Below are positions 1-10,159 of a stretch of 64,000 bases of DNA, in pieces. The notes under the pieces are model-generated. The model was given only the letters and a program-made list of their open reading frames with translations, did not search any database and was not told the origin of the DNA. The number at the start of each line of letters is the position of its first letter. Position 1 is the stretch's first letter. A program made the position numbers and the translations under genes. The stretch is from Corinectria fuckeliana (Eukaryota; Ascomycota; Sordariomycetes; Hypocreales; Nectriaceae). The stretch spans positions 372,001 through 436,000 of the forward strand of contig WPDH01000004.1 of NCBI GenBank assembly GCA_019137255.1. The letters are read 5' to 3'.

Positions 1-2465
1 CTCCGCGAGGAGACTGACTTTTCTGGACGGCCGAGTAGCCGTCAGGATAGTCGTGCTTGGTCGTGTTGGCTTTCTCAGCTGCAGCTTTGGCGTCCCATTC
101 GGAAAGCCAAGAATAGAGGTAGCGCCAGATAGTCTCAAAGCCCTTTGGCATGATAGCCTCGTGGTAGTCTGGGATATCTTGAGAGTAGTCCAATACTCCT
201 TCCTTGGCTGGCCGCTTTGGCGGGTACTTGTCGAGTTGAGTGATTTTCTCCATGGTCGCGTTAGTGTATGAGAAGTTTGTGTAGCTGAGTCCGTGGCCAA
301 AGGCATAACGGGGACGAATGTGCGCTTTGTTGAGCCAACGGTAGTCGATGTACAGGCCCTCTGAATAGGTATCCTGCGGCGGATCAACAAAGCCAGAGTC
401 AATCAGATCCACGACACTCGCAGGCATATCATCCTCGGCATAAGTAATGCTGTACGGCAAGTGCCCACTGGGCGACACGTATCCAAACAACACGTTGGTA
501 AGAGACTTGCCGGCTTCCTGGCCCGGTAAGTGGGCAATGAGCACAGACTTGACCGATGGCAGATCAATCCATTCTTCGAGCGCAAGAGGGCCGACGGTGT
601 GTGCCACAACAACGACATTCTTGTACTTGGCCGCCGCCGCCTTGACAAGGTCATCCCCGTCATGCCACGCGTTCAGACGCGATGCATCCCGGTCACCGTG
701 GTTCCCTTCAACGGTGTATTGGTTCTCGCCGGAGTCTGACGTGATGAAAACAACGGCGACGTCGTCGTCTGTAGGCTCTGGGACCGAGGGGAATTTGTCG
801 GTATTGTAGAAGGTAACATTCCCAGCCTCATCCTTGATTGCGCCGATGGGGTCGTCGAAATACATGTAATCGACAGTACCGGATCCCCAGCCCTGCCCCA
901 ATGTGCCCTTGTTGCACTGACGGTCAGAACAGGCGTTGGGTCCGTCGGCATTCACCTGAGCTCCGGTCCCGAATACTTTCAACGGGCGATCCCCGGAGAT
1001 AGGTAGCAACTCATCCTTGTTTTTGAGCATGGTGATGGCGTCTTGGGCGATTTGTCGCGCAACCTTGTCGTGGTCCTCTTGAACCGGGACAAATTTATTG
1101 ACAATTCCTTTGGGGGAGTTTGGCCAAGCCCCTGGATACAGCGGCCCGATGGCATCCTTTGTGTTTGTATCGTAATTGACCGGGGGGTAGTCCTGATCTT
1201 GTCCAAACTGATACCAGGATGCAACAATGCGAGTGGCCATGTCGTTCAGTCTTTCCATTGGAACTGAGCCGTTGAGAGTCGCGCGAGTCAGTTCGTTCAT
1301 CCACAGTGAGTTTCCCAAAAGGGGGATCAACGGATCGCCGGGCATGCTCATATCCATGCCTGCGAGCGCCGACCCGACGCCGGTGATTTGCGAGAGCCAG
1401 TCAGTCATGACAAATCCTTGAAAGCCAAGCTCGTCTTTCAAAAGACCGCTGATGAGATACGAGTTTTCACTAGACATGGTACCATTTACCTAGAGGGATT
1501 AGGTCTCATGAGCTATTTCAATACCGATCGTCTTAGCCAAGCAACTTACTCGATTGTAGGCAGTCATTGCAGCGCCGACGCCGGCCCGGACAGCCTCGGC
1601 GAATGGCCAAAGATACAGTTCATGGAGTGTTCGGTCGTCTGAATATCGCATTAGCACTCGCAATGACACCAGCATAAGGTGCGGGCATTACCAATATTTG
1701 CAGAGTATGCAGGGGAAACGACGTCTGTCGTCTGTCGCCGATACATCTCTTGCTCGTTTCCTATCAGGTGCTTGATAGTAGCAATAACGCCTTGCTCTTG
1801 GATTCCCTTGATTGTCTCGCGGGCTCCAATTGCCTGCAGTACGGGATCAGCTCCAAAGCCTTCCCAGTTCCGACCGCCTTTGGGCTTCCGGCCTAGAGGG
1901 CCCACCGAGGGGCCAAGCAATACGTTGACGCCTTTCCCACGCGCTTCTTTACCCATAGCTGCACCACGTTTGTACAGCAAGTTCTTGTCGAAGGTAGCAC
2001 CGGCGGTTATTCCATCGGGAAACACCGTTACGTTGTCAGTCTGCCGAACGCCGTTGGCAGCATCGTTCAGGCAAATTTGGGGAAAGCCAACTCGGTCAGC
2101 AGAGCCAGTGTTCCCATTGCAAGGTCTTGCCGGTTGTTAATATGCGGCTTTCACACAAGGCTTCCCAAGACATACCCTAGATTCTAGTCAATTGAGGAAT
2201 CGTAACTTCGATCGAGTGTGCTCATACCCATAAACAAGCCAGTTCCGGCCGTGATGTTGGTCTTCTCGGCTAATGTCATTGAGTCTACGAGCTTCTTGGC
2301 CTTTTCGTAGCTCTTTGTCCATTCGTCTACCCAGCCACCGTAGGGTGCTGGATAATATGGCAGAGCGTTATACCCCTCGACTGCATCGGCTGCTCTCTCT
2401 GTGGATGTCGTCGAACCGACTGCCGCAACATGGAGCAAGGCCCATGTAAGTCTTACAATTCCCAT
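1..2465 (-). CDS. GH3 beta-glucosidase, secreted (3' end outside window)
   Basis: Hydrolyses terminal beta-D-glucosyl units of cello-oligosaccharides outside the cell. The start ATG at 2463-2465 opens a signal-peptide-like segment (MGIVRLTWALLHVAAVG). Exons read as about 2232-2465, 1692-2125, 1550-1638 and 1489 down to the left edge. The introns 1639-1691 and 1490-1549 have clean GT-AG ends and keep frame. Family motifs: GPSVGPLGRKPKGGRNWEGF, KHLIGNEQEMYR, GFVMTDW (nucleophile Asp) and SDSGENQY (candidate acid/base Glu). About 750 residues are present; the family is usually near 860, so the C-terminal fibronectin-III-like end is cut off. The first splice junction is unresolved: the obvious donor (GTATGAG, near 2231) is off phase with the only stop-free acceptor at 2125. 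An upstream GT gives a frame-correct but shortened join. A small lesion or sequence error there is possible. Confidence 0.88.
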
Positions 2466-2544
2466 GATTGTGTTCACCGTCGAAGAGTGGTCAAAGGGTG
2501 AACGGAACTCAGGTCGCAGAGCAAGAGAATGGGGCTAAGCGGTG

Positions 2545-2570
2545 ACCTGTCCGTAATTATATGCAGCCCA
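2545..2570 (-). promoter_or_regulatory. TATA-like element of the GH3 gene
   Basis: On the minus strand the segment reads GCATATAATTA, about 90 nt upstream of the GH3 start ATG. Position and AT content suit a core promoter element. This is inference from sequence alone. Confidence 0.35.
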
Positions 2571-3125
2571 CAGTGATTTCAAATGTTAGTTAGGGGATAG
2601 TATCCCGTGGGTCCGGAGGGTGGGTATAACGGATGAGCTGTATGTACACCTGCCGGATACGATATGTGGAAGGGTGATAGACGGTGTTAGCGAAATGCAT
2701 CCACGGCAAGGACCTATTTCGGAAGTCAATCCGTCAGGGCAAGTGGAGTTTTATGCGGGCGTGGGCGCTGATCGGCGCTGATCGGTATTATTGGGTTTTG
2801 TCGGCTTAAAAAAGAACGTTCCCCGAAGTATCAGCCCACATGAAAGAAGTTAGAGATAACGATAGGTATACTCCGTATAAAGCAGGGTTTGGAATAGACT
2901 ACGACCAGGGATAAGCGGAGACCCGCGGGTGTCGGCGTTTTTTAACATACTACGTAGTACGGAGTAGTAAAGCAGGCTTTTTTCAATTCACGGGAAACAC
3001 CACGAGTTCTCAAAATTCTCCCTCATTCGAGAACGGGGCTTTAGACTTAGAGGAAATGGAGCTGAGATTGTAGCCTCGGCGTGCTGATGGCCTCCTCGAC
3101 CATGTCTAAAGTCTTTCAATGGCCT
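2571..3125. other. Intergenic, no gene seen
   Basis: Upstream flank of the GH3 gene. It holds an 11-nt tandem (GCGCTGATCGG, near 2764-2785) and a palindromic TACGTAGTAC/GGAGTA cluster near 2950. No supported reading frame. Confidence 0.6.
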
Positions 3126-4880
3126 TTATTCGCTGCTATCATCCAAGCTCGGATCAACAAACAGCTGCGAAATCCAGAACATATCGCCTTCGTACTCGCC
3201 CTTTTCGAGTCGGTTCGCGTTTTGCAGGAACTCGCCCACTCGAGTTCTCAATAGTATGGAATAGTGACCAAAGTGACGCTCGACTTACTCCTTCTCCTCA
3301 CTATACCAGACACATACTTCACGTATTTGACAGCGTCCTCATCTAAGTCGCAGAGCTTTCTCACGTCTTCTTTGTCCCAGTCGAGCGTAAAAGGCATAGG
3401 GCCCTTTAGCCCGTATCGGAAGTGAGACAACAGATTCTGGGCAGAAAAGACATACCTTTGCATAAACCTGTATGATAGAGCTCTGTAAGCTTCACTAATG
3501 GCGTTCCCTTCACCCTGCTGATCATTAGCGTACACTTCTGCGTGCTTGCCGACGATACTTACCGTGTTGAAATGCATCTTCCACCACCTCTGCTGGGACT
3601 TGGACACGTACTGGAGATTGGCCAGCAGTACAAATACGGTCAGGTAGACCTCGTACCACCTGCTCAGGCTGTTGTTTGCCTTTAATATGTTTTCAATCTC
3701 TGTGAAGATCCCTTCCTTCATGCGAATCATCTCCTGAATCGTGAAGTCGTCCAGCTGGTTATCAAGGACCGGAGGCACAGGGCATTGGCCGCGAGTTTTG
3801 GTAGTTGACCACGTTGATTCCAAGGTCGTTGTCTTCAGAAATGCAAAATAACTATTCGGCCATGTGGGCTCCGATCCAGATATTCAGAGCAGGTTTGACC
3901 ATGCTATCCTACAAGGCCGCCAAATTCAGCCAACAACGGAGCTACGATTACTTGCAAATTGCACACGAACGTACAGGGTTTCTTGACGCGTATCTTAGTG
4001 CCTCGTCAAAAGTCGCGCCGATCAAGAAGTCACCTGCCTGAGCAGTCATGTCTTTGGCATAATACTGAGAATTGTCGTCGACCCAGGCAAGGAGGGCAGA
4101 GGTAGTGGCTTGGTTATCGATGGCCGAGAATGCCAGTAGCTCCAAGGTGACTTCTTGCTAGCCGCTTCTCCACCGCTCCGCCGCGATGTCGGACGCGCTG
4201 GGTATGAACTCGCTGACGAGGATTTGGAGTTCTGGCACCCTGTTACCCTTTGGCCAGGTGGACGAGGCGTATCCTGGTCGCACGAGGGTGACTGTTTGGG
4301 GGACCGAAGAAGGCACCTAGGCCGGGTACGGCCGAACCACTGCGGCCTCTTAGTTAAACTTTGAGTTTCCTGGGTATCCATTGTCAGTATGTTCAATCCT
4401 CTGACCAGCAGTGGCGATGAAAGGGACAGACCGATTCTGAAAGCGATGGAATCACGGGTGTTGAGCCTTTCAAACATTGTCTTACACACCCGTTCCTTTC
4501 CGCGAGCCCAATGACACTCGGAACAGGGTGTCTCACCATCGCACTAGGGTTGAGCCTTTAGCTAAGGTAACTTAAACGATACGGAGCAGGCTGTACTTAC
4601 TCTGGATTTTTAAGGCGGCATCGCAGGCAAACTCCCTCTCTGCTACCTTCTGAGAGCTGTGACTGGCTAAATGAGGCATCACGAGAACTCGAGTTGACGT
4701 CGTCGGGGGCACGCGGAGAAGAAACGGACCACTCCAGCTCGATAGGCTCATTAGAGGACAGTGAAGAGCTTCTTTCGGTTGCCCGGAGCCTCTTGCTGTT
4801 CGCGGAGATAAGAGTTCTCGACGTCTTGCGGGAAAGCTGCGAGAAAGGGCGGTAGAATGCGTTCTACGGGGAAAGGCCGA
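3126..4880 (-). pseudogene. Decayed Zn2Cys6-type transcription regulator
   Basis: Remains of a fungal binuclear-zinc regulator. The N-terminal part (4610-4880) ends in GVCLRCRLKNPE. After an intron-like gap (GTAAGT near 4600, acceptor near 4547) the frame resumes with CDGETPCSECHWARGKERVC, so the six cysteines are recognisable. The following middle region reads QTVTLVRPGY, then VTLELLAFSAIDN, then a C-terminal part with PVPPVLDNQLDD, WYEVYLTVFVLL and GEYEGDMFWISQLFV ending at 3126. The frame is broken by TAG at 4158-4160, TAA at 3948-3950, and TAG at 3942-3944, 3909-3911 and 3852-3854, all in one frame. A one-base shift lies near 3800-3820 and the zinc-domain junction is off phase. Every stop is one C-to-T change from CAA or CAG, the pattern expected of RIP. 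No intact product is predicted. Confidence 0.8.
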
Positions 4881-5759
4881 AGCTACGGAACGCGATGTGC
4901 GAGGTGGTAGCGAGATTGGAAGCCTTGGATAGTCTGACAGCCATGGTTCTCATAAAGAGTTGGTGTAGCGAGAAGATGGAGGACCAAGTTGAAGTTGAGC
5001 GAGCTCATTTAAAGTATTGCTATTCGAGCTTTAGACACTCTCTCTACACACGTGACCCCTTCATCCCCATTGACCCGTGGGGTCACTAACTACATCATAA
5101 GATTCAAAGCCTCTTAGGAATCGCTTCCCGGATGTCACAACCGTGACGTGGGCATTCCCAAGCCAAACGGCAGAGTCCGCGAGAGCTCGGCATCTACCTC
5201 AGGCATACCATATCGCGACGGCTTCGCTTACCATCGCCAATGAATGAAGGAGTCGAGGAGAGTTAGGAGGTTTACAGCTAATCACCGCAAGTGTGCACGG
5301 CAGATGATGAGATGCTCAGCCAATCGTCCTTAGTCGACTCACATCAAGCAAGACAGCCATGCGCACCTCATCACGACTTTGTCTCCTCGAGCCAGCTTCA
5401 TGTGACCCCGATCTGCACTATGATTGACCAACATAATCGAAGGATAACAGTACGACCGGCCGAGAAAACATGAAACGGTCCCATCGCATTGCCGAGCAGA
5501 ATGTGGCGGTGAAATGAGAGGGGGCAGCACACGGCGGACACGTCGACTCTCCCCGCCGGCGTAGTCGTGGACTACTGGAGCTGGTATTCGCGGCCCATTT
5601 CTCAAACAAGCTGCTGCCCCGAGAGACTTCAAAAAAACCCATCTTGAAGCTCGAAATCATCTTGGCTTTCTTGCTCACTCTCTCACCCACCTTCATCAGT
5701 CAGCAATCTCTCTTGCCCTGGTTCTCCTTACTTGTCGAAGGAGAAGCACTTTCGACTTT
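4881..5759. other. Intergenic, no gene seen
   Basis: Only short open frames without family resemblance were seen. The stretch lies between two decayed genes and may include their worn flanks. Confidence 0.5.
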
Positions 5760-6760
5760 TCAATCAACACGATTGCTCATGCTCAAGCTGCCCCACCACA
5801 AACGCCTTTGTTCGGTGGTCTCAAGGCTGACTCAAACAGACGCAGCCAGGATGATCCTCCGTCTGGATTTCCTCGAAGTCTGGATCCTCTCCTCGCCTAG
5901 GGACCCGCCGACGTTCTCTCTGCAGATTGTGAAGGGACGAGACTGAACTTGAATCCTAATGAAGTCAGTGAGGTTCAGCGCGCCCTTGCTGCGTTTCGAA
6001 TTATGAGACCACATTGTCCTGTGGAATATGCACTTACTCAGCCTTTTTAGATTCGGGGTTCGAGATGCTCGCTCTATCCCCAGTGGCCTTTCCATTGCCG
6101 ACTTTAGGGGGCCGTCTGCGCTCATTCGCCAAAGCCTTGCATCAAGGCCATGGCTTCTTCATTATTGGAAGCTTAGAGCCATACAAGTTTACACCTACCG
6201 AGAACATGATGATCCATGTTGGCATTACCTCACATATCGGAATCAGGCGGCCCTCAGTCAGGGGCCCTTCGTGAGCCCCCTCCCTCTCTCCAGCTCCGTC
6301 TTCAAGCTAGCTCGCTGGTACACTGCCGCCGAGTCCATTGTGCATGTCTAATGTCAAGCAGGAGGCCGAAAATATCCAGGAAGATGTGCTCCTCGCTCCA
6401 GGAAACGAGTCCATCGCCGTGGTAAGCTTTGGGGCTAACGCTACTATGCCTGAGATATTTATCTGACCATGATACAAGGATTCTACTCAGACATCGGCGA
6501 CAATGTCTTGCTCTACTGCCGGTGGAAAGCCGCTGAGGGGGGCGAGCATTACTTGCCAAGCGCCTAGAAGGTATACAACGAACTTGCTTCCAAATACCCG
6601 GATGTCTTGCACATACTTGCCGAACCTTGTCTTTGGGAAGACAACAGAACGTGCGTGTCACTAGGTGATGTACGCAAGCCTTTTATCTGCTTCTTTACGT
6701 ATGAAGAATTGAGTCTTAATTATGAAGATATGGCGATGGCTTTATACTGAGGCGAACATG
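5760..6760 (+). pseudogene. Decayed TauD/TfdA-family Fe(II)/2-oxoglutarate dioxygenase-like gene
   Basis: Pieces of a fungal TauD-like protein appear in order but in different frames. Near 5790-5870 there is TPLFGGLKADS. At 6081-6240 there is FPLPTLGGRLRSFAKALHQG followed by HGFFIIGSLEP and MMIHVGITSHIG. Near 6480-6630 there is DIGDNVLLYCRWKAAEGGEH and KVYNELASKYPDVLHILAEP. These match in order the N-terminal strand, the 'GFF' core and the helical 'YNELA..PD' part of the family. Frameshifts and stops (for example in the frame around 5898 and 6565) separate the pieces. The distal iron-binding histidine region cannot be found. The family identity is moderately sure; loss of function is clear. 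Confidence 0.62.
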
Positions 6761-7011
6761 GCGCCGGTCAAATTCCAGGAGTATTGATATTTAGTAAGCA
6801 ACTGGAGAGATAACGAGGCAACTAGGCAGTCATATTCGCCTTGGGGGGTCGACGGTATCGGAACATAGGCTTACCAGTCTACCCGGTGAGCCCATACGCC
6901 TATCTAAAGGAAAAGGATCATACAAACGTCGCCGACTGCTAAAGCAAGCCCAATCGGCGATTCCAAGTTAGGAATGGCGGAGTTTTCGCCTTGCCAAGTA
7001 CTGTGTCCAAT

Positions 7012-7091
7012 CTATTGCACTTTGCAGTCATAGCAAAATGTAATGCGCACTACACTGATGCTAAGTGCTAAGTTGACCTAAATGCTAAATG
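7012..7091 (+). repeat. Dispersed repeat copy A
   Basis: An 80-nt segment starting CTATTGCACTTTG matches 33011-33090 in the same orientation at about 74 of 80 positions. Five of the six differences are transitions. Flanks outside the segment do not match. It may be the remnant of a transposable element. Confidence 0.75.
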
Positions 7092-7351
7092 TAATGCAAT
7101 CAACTTCGCTGATACTAGGCTACTAGGAGTACTCATGCCTTGGAATGTTTGTACACTATTTGTCACCACCTTGCAGGAGTACTTCAGGGCATTCTAGTCA
7201 CGCTTGTGGACCTAATTACATCGACCAAATCCGTTTATTACTCTCACAGGACCACAATGAGCGATGCATTTCCAGACCGACGAAGATCAGTTGAAAGCGC
7301 AAGGAACAGGAACAGGATATGGAGTACGGACTCGCCCGCATGAGAATCCTC

Positions 7352-7379
7352 ACGCAACGCAACGCAACGCAACGCAACG
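7352..7379 (+). repeat. ACGCA microsatellite
   Basis: Five tandem ACGCA units plus a partial sixth, read directly. Confidence 0.95.
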
Positions 7380-7517
7380 GAGCTCGAAATGCCTGAGCAA
7401 CTTCTCGATAGCCTGGAAAGCAAGCCCTTTACGCTTTCAACTCGGGCATCTAAGGATTTCTCATCTTCTAATTCTTGGTAGCTATAATAGACAGTGCTGT
7501 TAAAATCACACCTTACT

Positions 7518-9493
7518 TCATATCAGCCAATCAAAAAGGCGTCTAACAGCACGAGACGCCGGTTTGTGCTCTCTCTCCACTTCCTTTTCGTGCTGGTAGT
7601 AGCGACCAGACCAAACATCCATGGTACTGGCCCGAGCAAACTATGGGAACCCAAGGTTAGCAAGCAAGTCTAAAGCAAGGTCCGGCACGTTATACAGGGG
7701 CGTACCTTTGTTCCATATGCGAATTTCCAAGCGATGATGGGCACAATAAAGATGGGTATTCCAATATAAGATGCAATAAAGTCGGATGTAGACCAGTTGC
7801 CTTTAAGGAAGACAGGAAATCCGGCGACGAGTGTGATGATGGTGGAGCCAATAAATCCGAACCACGCTGTGTAGGGCTGCCAAGGTGACTTCCAAGGTAA
7901 AGAGTCCCGGCTTATGCCTTGAACTTGGAGCGCACGATGGAAGCGGATGTAGCAGACGCAGAGGGTAGCCCAAGCAATGAGTCCAGCAACGGTGCTGAGG
8001 TTCAACAGCCAAGTGAAGGCTTGCGAGGCACCGCCGGACCCAAGACCTGTGGTGATGGTTAGTATCTTCTCTATCATGAGCTGTTGATTCATCAAACGTG
8101 TCGACTTACTCAGGTATGCAAGAGGTCCAAAAAGCCACGCAACAATGACAGCCAGCCAGGGGACGCCGTTCTTCGTTGTGCGACCGAAGACCTGGGGAAG
8201 TTGTTTGTCGGTGGTCATAGCCACAATCATTCGAGAGCCAACCCAGCAGTAAGAGTTGCCAGCAGACCATGCGGAGATGAGGATGCAAGCGTTGACAATG
8301 GATGGCAAGACGTGGATGCCGGATTGCTTGATCGCAATGACCCACGGAGAACTGTTGGCGTTGCCAGATCCGGACACAAGGTCCGTATTACGAGGATCGA
8401 CAATGAGCCCGATCAAGAAGGCTCCCAAGATGTAGAAGAACCCTATCTGAATGAGCGCGTTAGACGTGATCAAAGAAAGCCATATGAGAGAGGGGGCGGG
8501 CTTACTCTGTAAGTCACTCGGCCTGCAGCTCGTGGAATCGCGCGATGAGGGTCCACTGACTCGGCAGCACTAATAACCACGGTTTCAATTCCGACGAAGG
8601 AGAAGGAAGCGTTGACAAAGGCCGAGAGGAAGCCGAGGAAGTGCCCCGTCGATCCGGTGATGCCATTGTAATCGACCCATGCGCCAGGGTTGTTCCAGTA
8701 GCGGAATCCTATGGCATCATGATTGGGTCCTCCCCCAGCAGTGATGACGATGGCGACAATAACCAGGCCCACGAAACAGAGGACTTTGATGGCTCCTGCA
8801 GCAACCTCGGTCTCTCCGTAGAATCGGACGTTGCAAAGGTTGATGGCCAAGATGAGGGCAAGCGATATACTGATGACGACTGCAGGAGAAATATCTGACC
8901 AGTAGCCGACTAACACGGCTGCGGCAGAGCATTCGGAAGCGATGGCGATGGTGTAGCAGTAGCCGTAGGAAATGGCCAAGGAGAAGCCAACCGCTGGATC
9001 AATGAAGCGAGTGGCCCAATGAGGAAAAGACCCGGCGGTAGGAATCTGATTTGTTGTTAGCGTCGATGGATCAACGATGGGCAGAAGTCAGCTTGTTAGG
9101 ACGATGTGCACTTACAACCGTTGCCAGTTCGCATATGCTCTGCATAACACACCAGAGGACCGCTCCCACAACGGCATATGCCAAGAACAAACCAGCCGGT
9201 CCGGCCGTGGCGTAAGCAGATCCAGTTCCCACGAACAAACCCGTGCCAATCCCGCTGCAAAAACCAATCATGGTGACTTGGTAGTTTCGTAGTCGGCGTT
9301 GTGTTGCGCCGTGGCCGCCAACATTCAGCTCCGGCATTTGCTTGAGGCTGTCGTTTTCTCCCCTGGCATCATCCCCATGGCCGTTCTTTTCAACGTCCTG
9401 GATCGCGTCTGCATCATGCGGTGGCGCTTTTTGGTGCAGGACGTGGCTGCCACGCACGTCAGACGAGTTTGCGTGCATGGTTTCTCCGGTCAT
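7518..9493 (-). CDS. Amino-acid permease (APC superfamily, YAT-type)
   Basis: Plasma-membrane transporter for amino acids or related amines; the substrate cannot be told. Five exons (9116-9493, 8506-9045, 8110-8446, 7706-8046, 7518-7640) with GT-AG introns join in frame to 572 codons plus stop. A hydrophilic acidic N-terminus precedes NYQVTMIGFCSGIGTGLFVG, the conserved first-helix motif with the unwound glycine segment. Then come ICELATVIPTAGSFPHWATR, an 11-12-helix hydrophobic core, and a C-terminal STMDVWSGRYYQ typical of fungal permeases. The start at 9491-9493 (MTGETM) was chosen because the open frame upstream has no better ATG near the core. It is the most downstream of five minus-strand genes ending with the VAO-type oxidase, so uptake of a substrate for that block is conceivable. 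Confidence 0.9.
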
Positions 9494-10159
9494 CTCAACT
9501 TGAAGAAGAGAGTAGACTGTGTGCTTACGTGGAAGACAAGAACAAAACAAAACTCGACAGAAATTGATATTAATAAAGAAGTCCTCAAGTCGCATCTGAA
9601 AATTTCAAGGCTCCGATTGCGCCATCGCAACCAATTACGGCAGAGAAACCCACTTGGCCAAAGAGTCTGCCGATGGTGGGTATCTGACTAGGCCGTGAGG
9701 ATGTAGGCGCCGGAGGTCCCGGCCAGAAATAGCCAATCAATGTTCAAGAGTGACGAGATCCACCGTCTATTGTTGTGCTTTGTCGTCGTCGCCTCTCAAA
9801 TCTTAATAAGGCGCAATTCATCAAGGACCCGTTGCATCAGCTCTTGTTACGTTTTGACTCAGCTGGTGTGGAAATTTGTTGACGTCGTCCCGAATAGACC
9901 CTGTTGCTAAGCCTCGCTCATTCGTCAGCTGCGCAACTATCTGCCTATGTTGCTTGTTTCACCTCGAAGCTCTGACAGAAACTACAGGGATGGCTTTCCA
10001 AACAAGTTTGTAGGGGCGAACCCTTGTTCGCCACAGAGTGCCTAGAACATCCTCGCTAATCTGCCAGACGACTCAGTGTTGGCATCTTGGAGAACTCTTT
10101 CTCTCTGCACCCATCAGCCTTTCAACCACCTCTGTCCGAACTGCCAGGAATCTGTGCTA
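9494..10159. other. Intergenic, permease promoter region
   Basis: Separates the permease start from the stop codon of the upstream regulator. No supported gene or clear promoter motif. Confidence 0.5.

Larger units (their letters stand above)
6761..7517. other. Intergenic with repeats, no gene seen
   Basis: Holds one copy of a dispersed 80-nt repeat (7012-7091) and an ACGCA microsatellite (7352-7379). No open frame with protein-like content. Confidence 0.6.
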
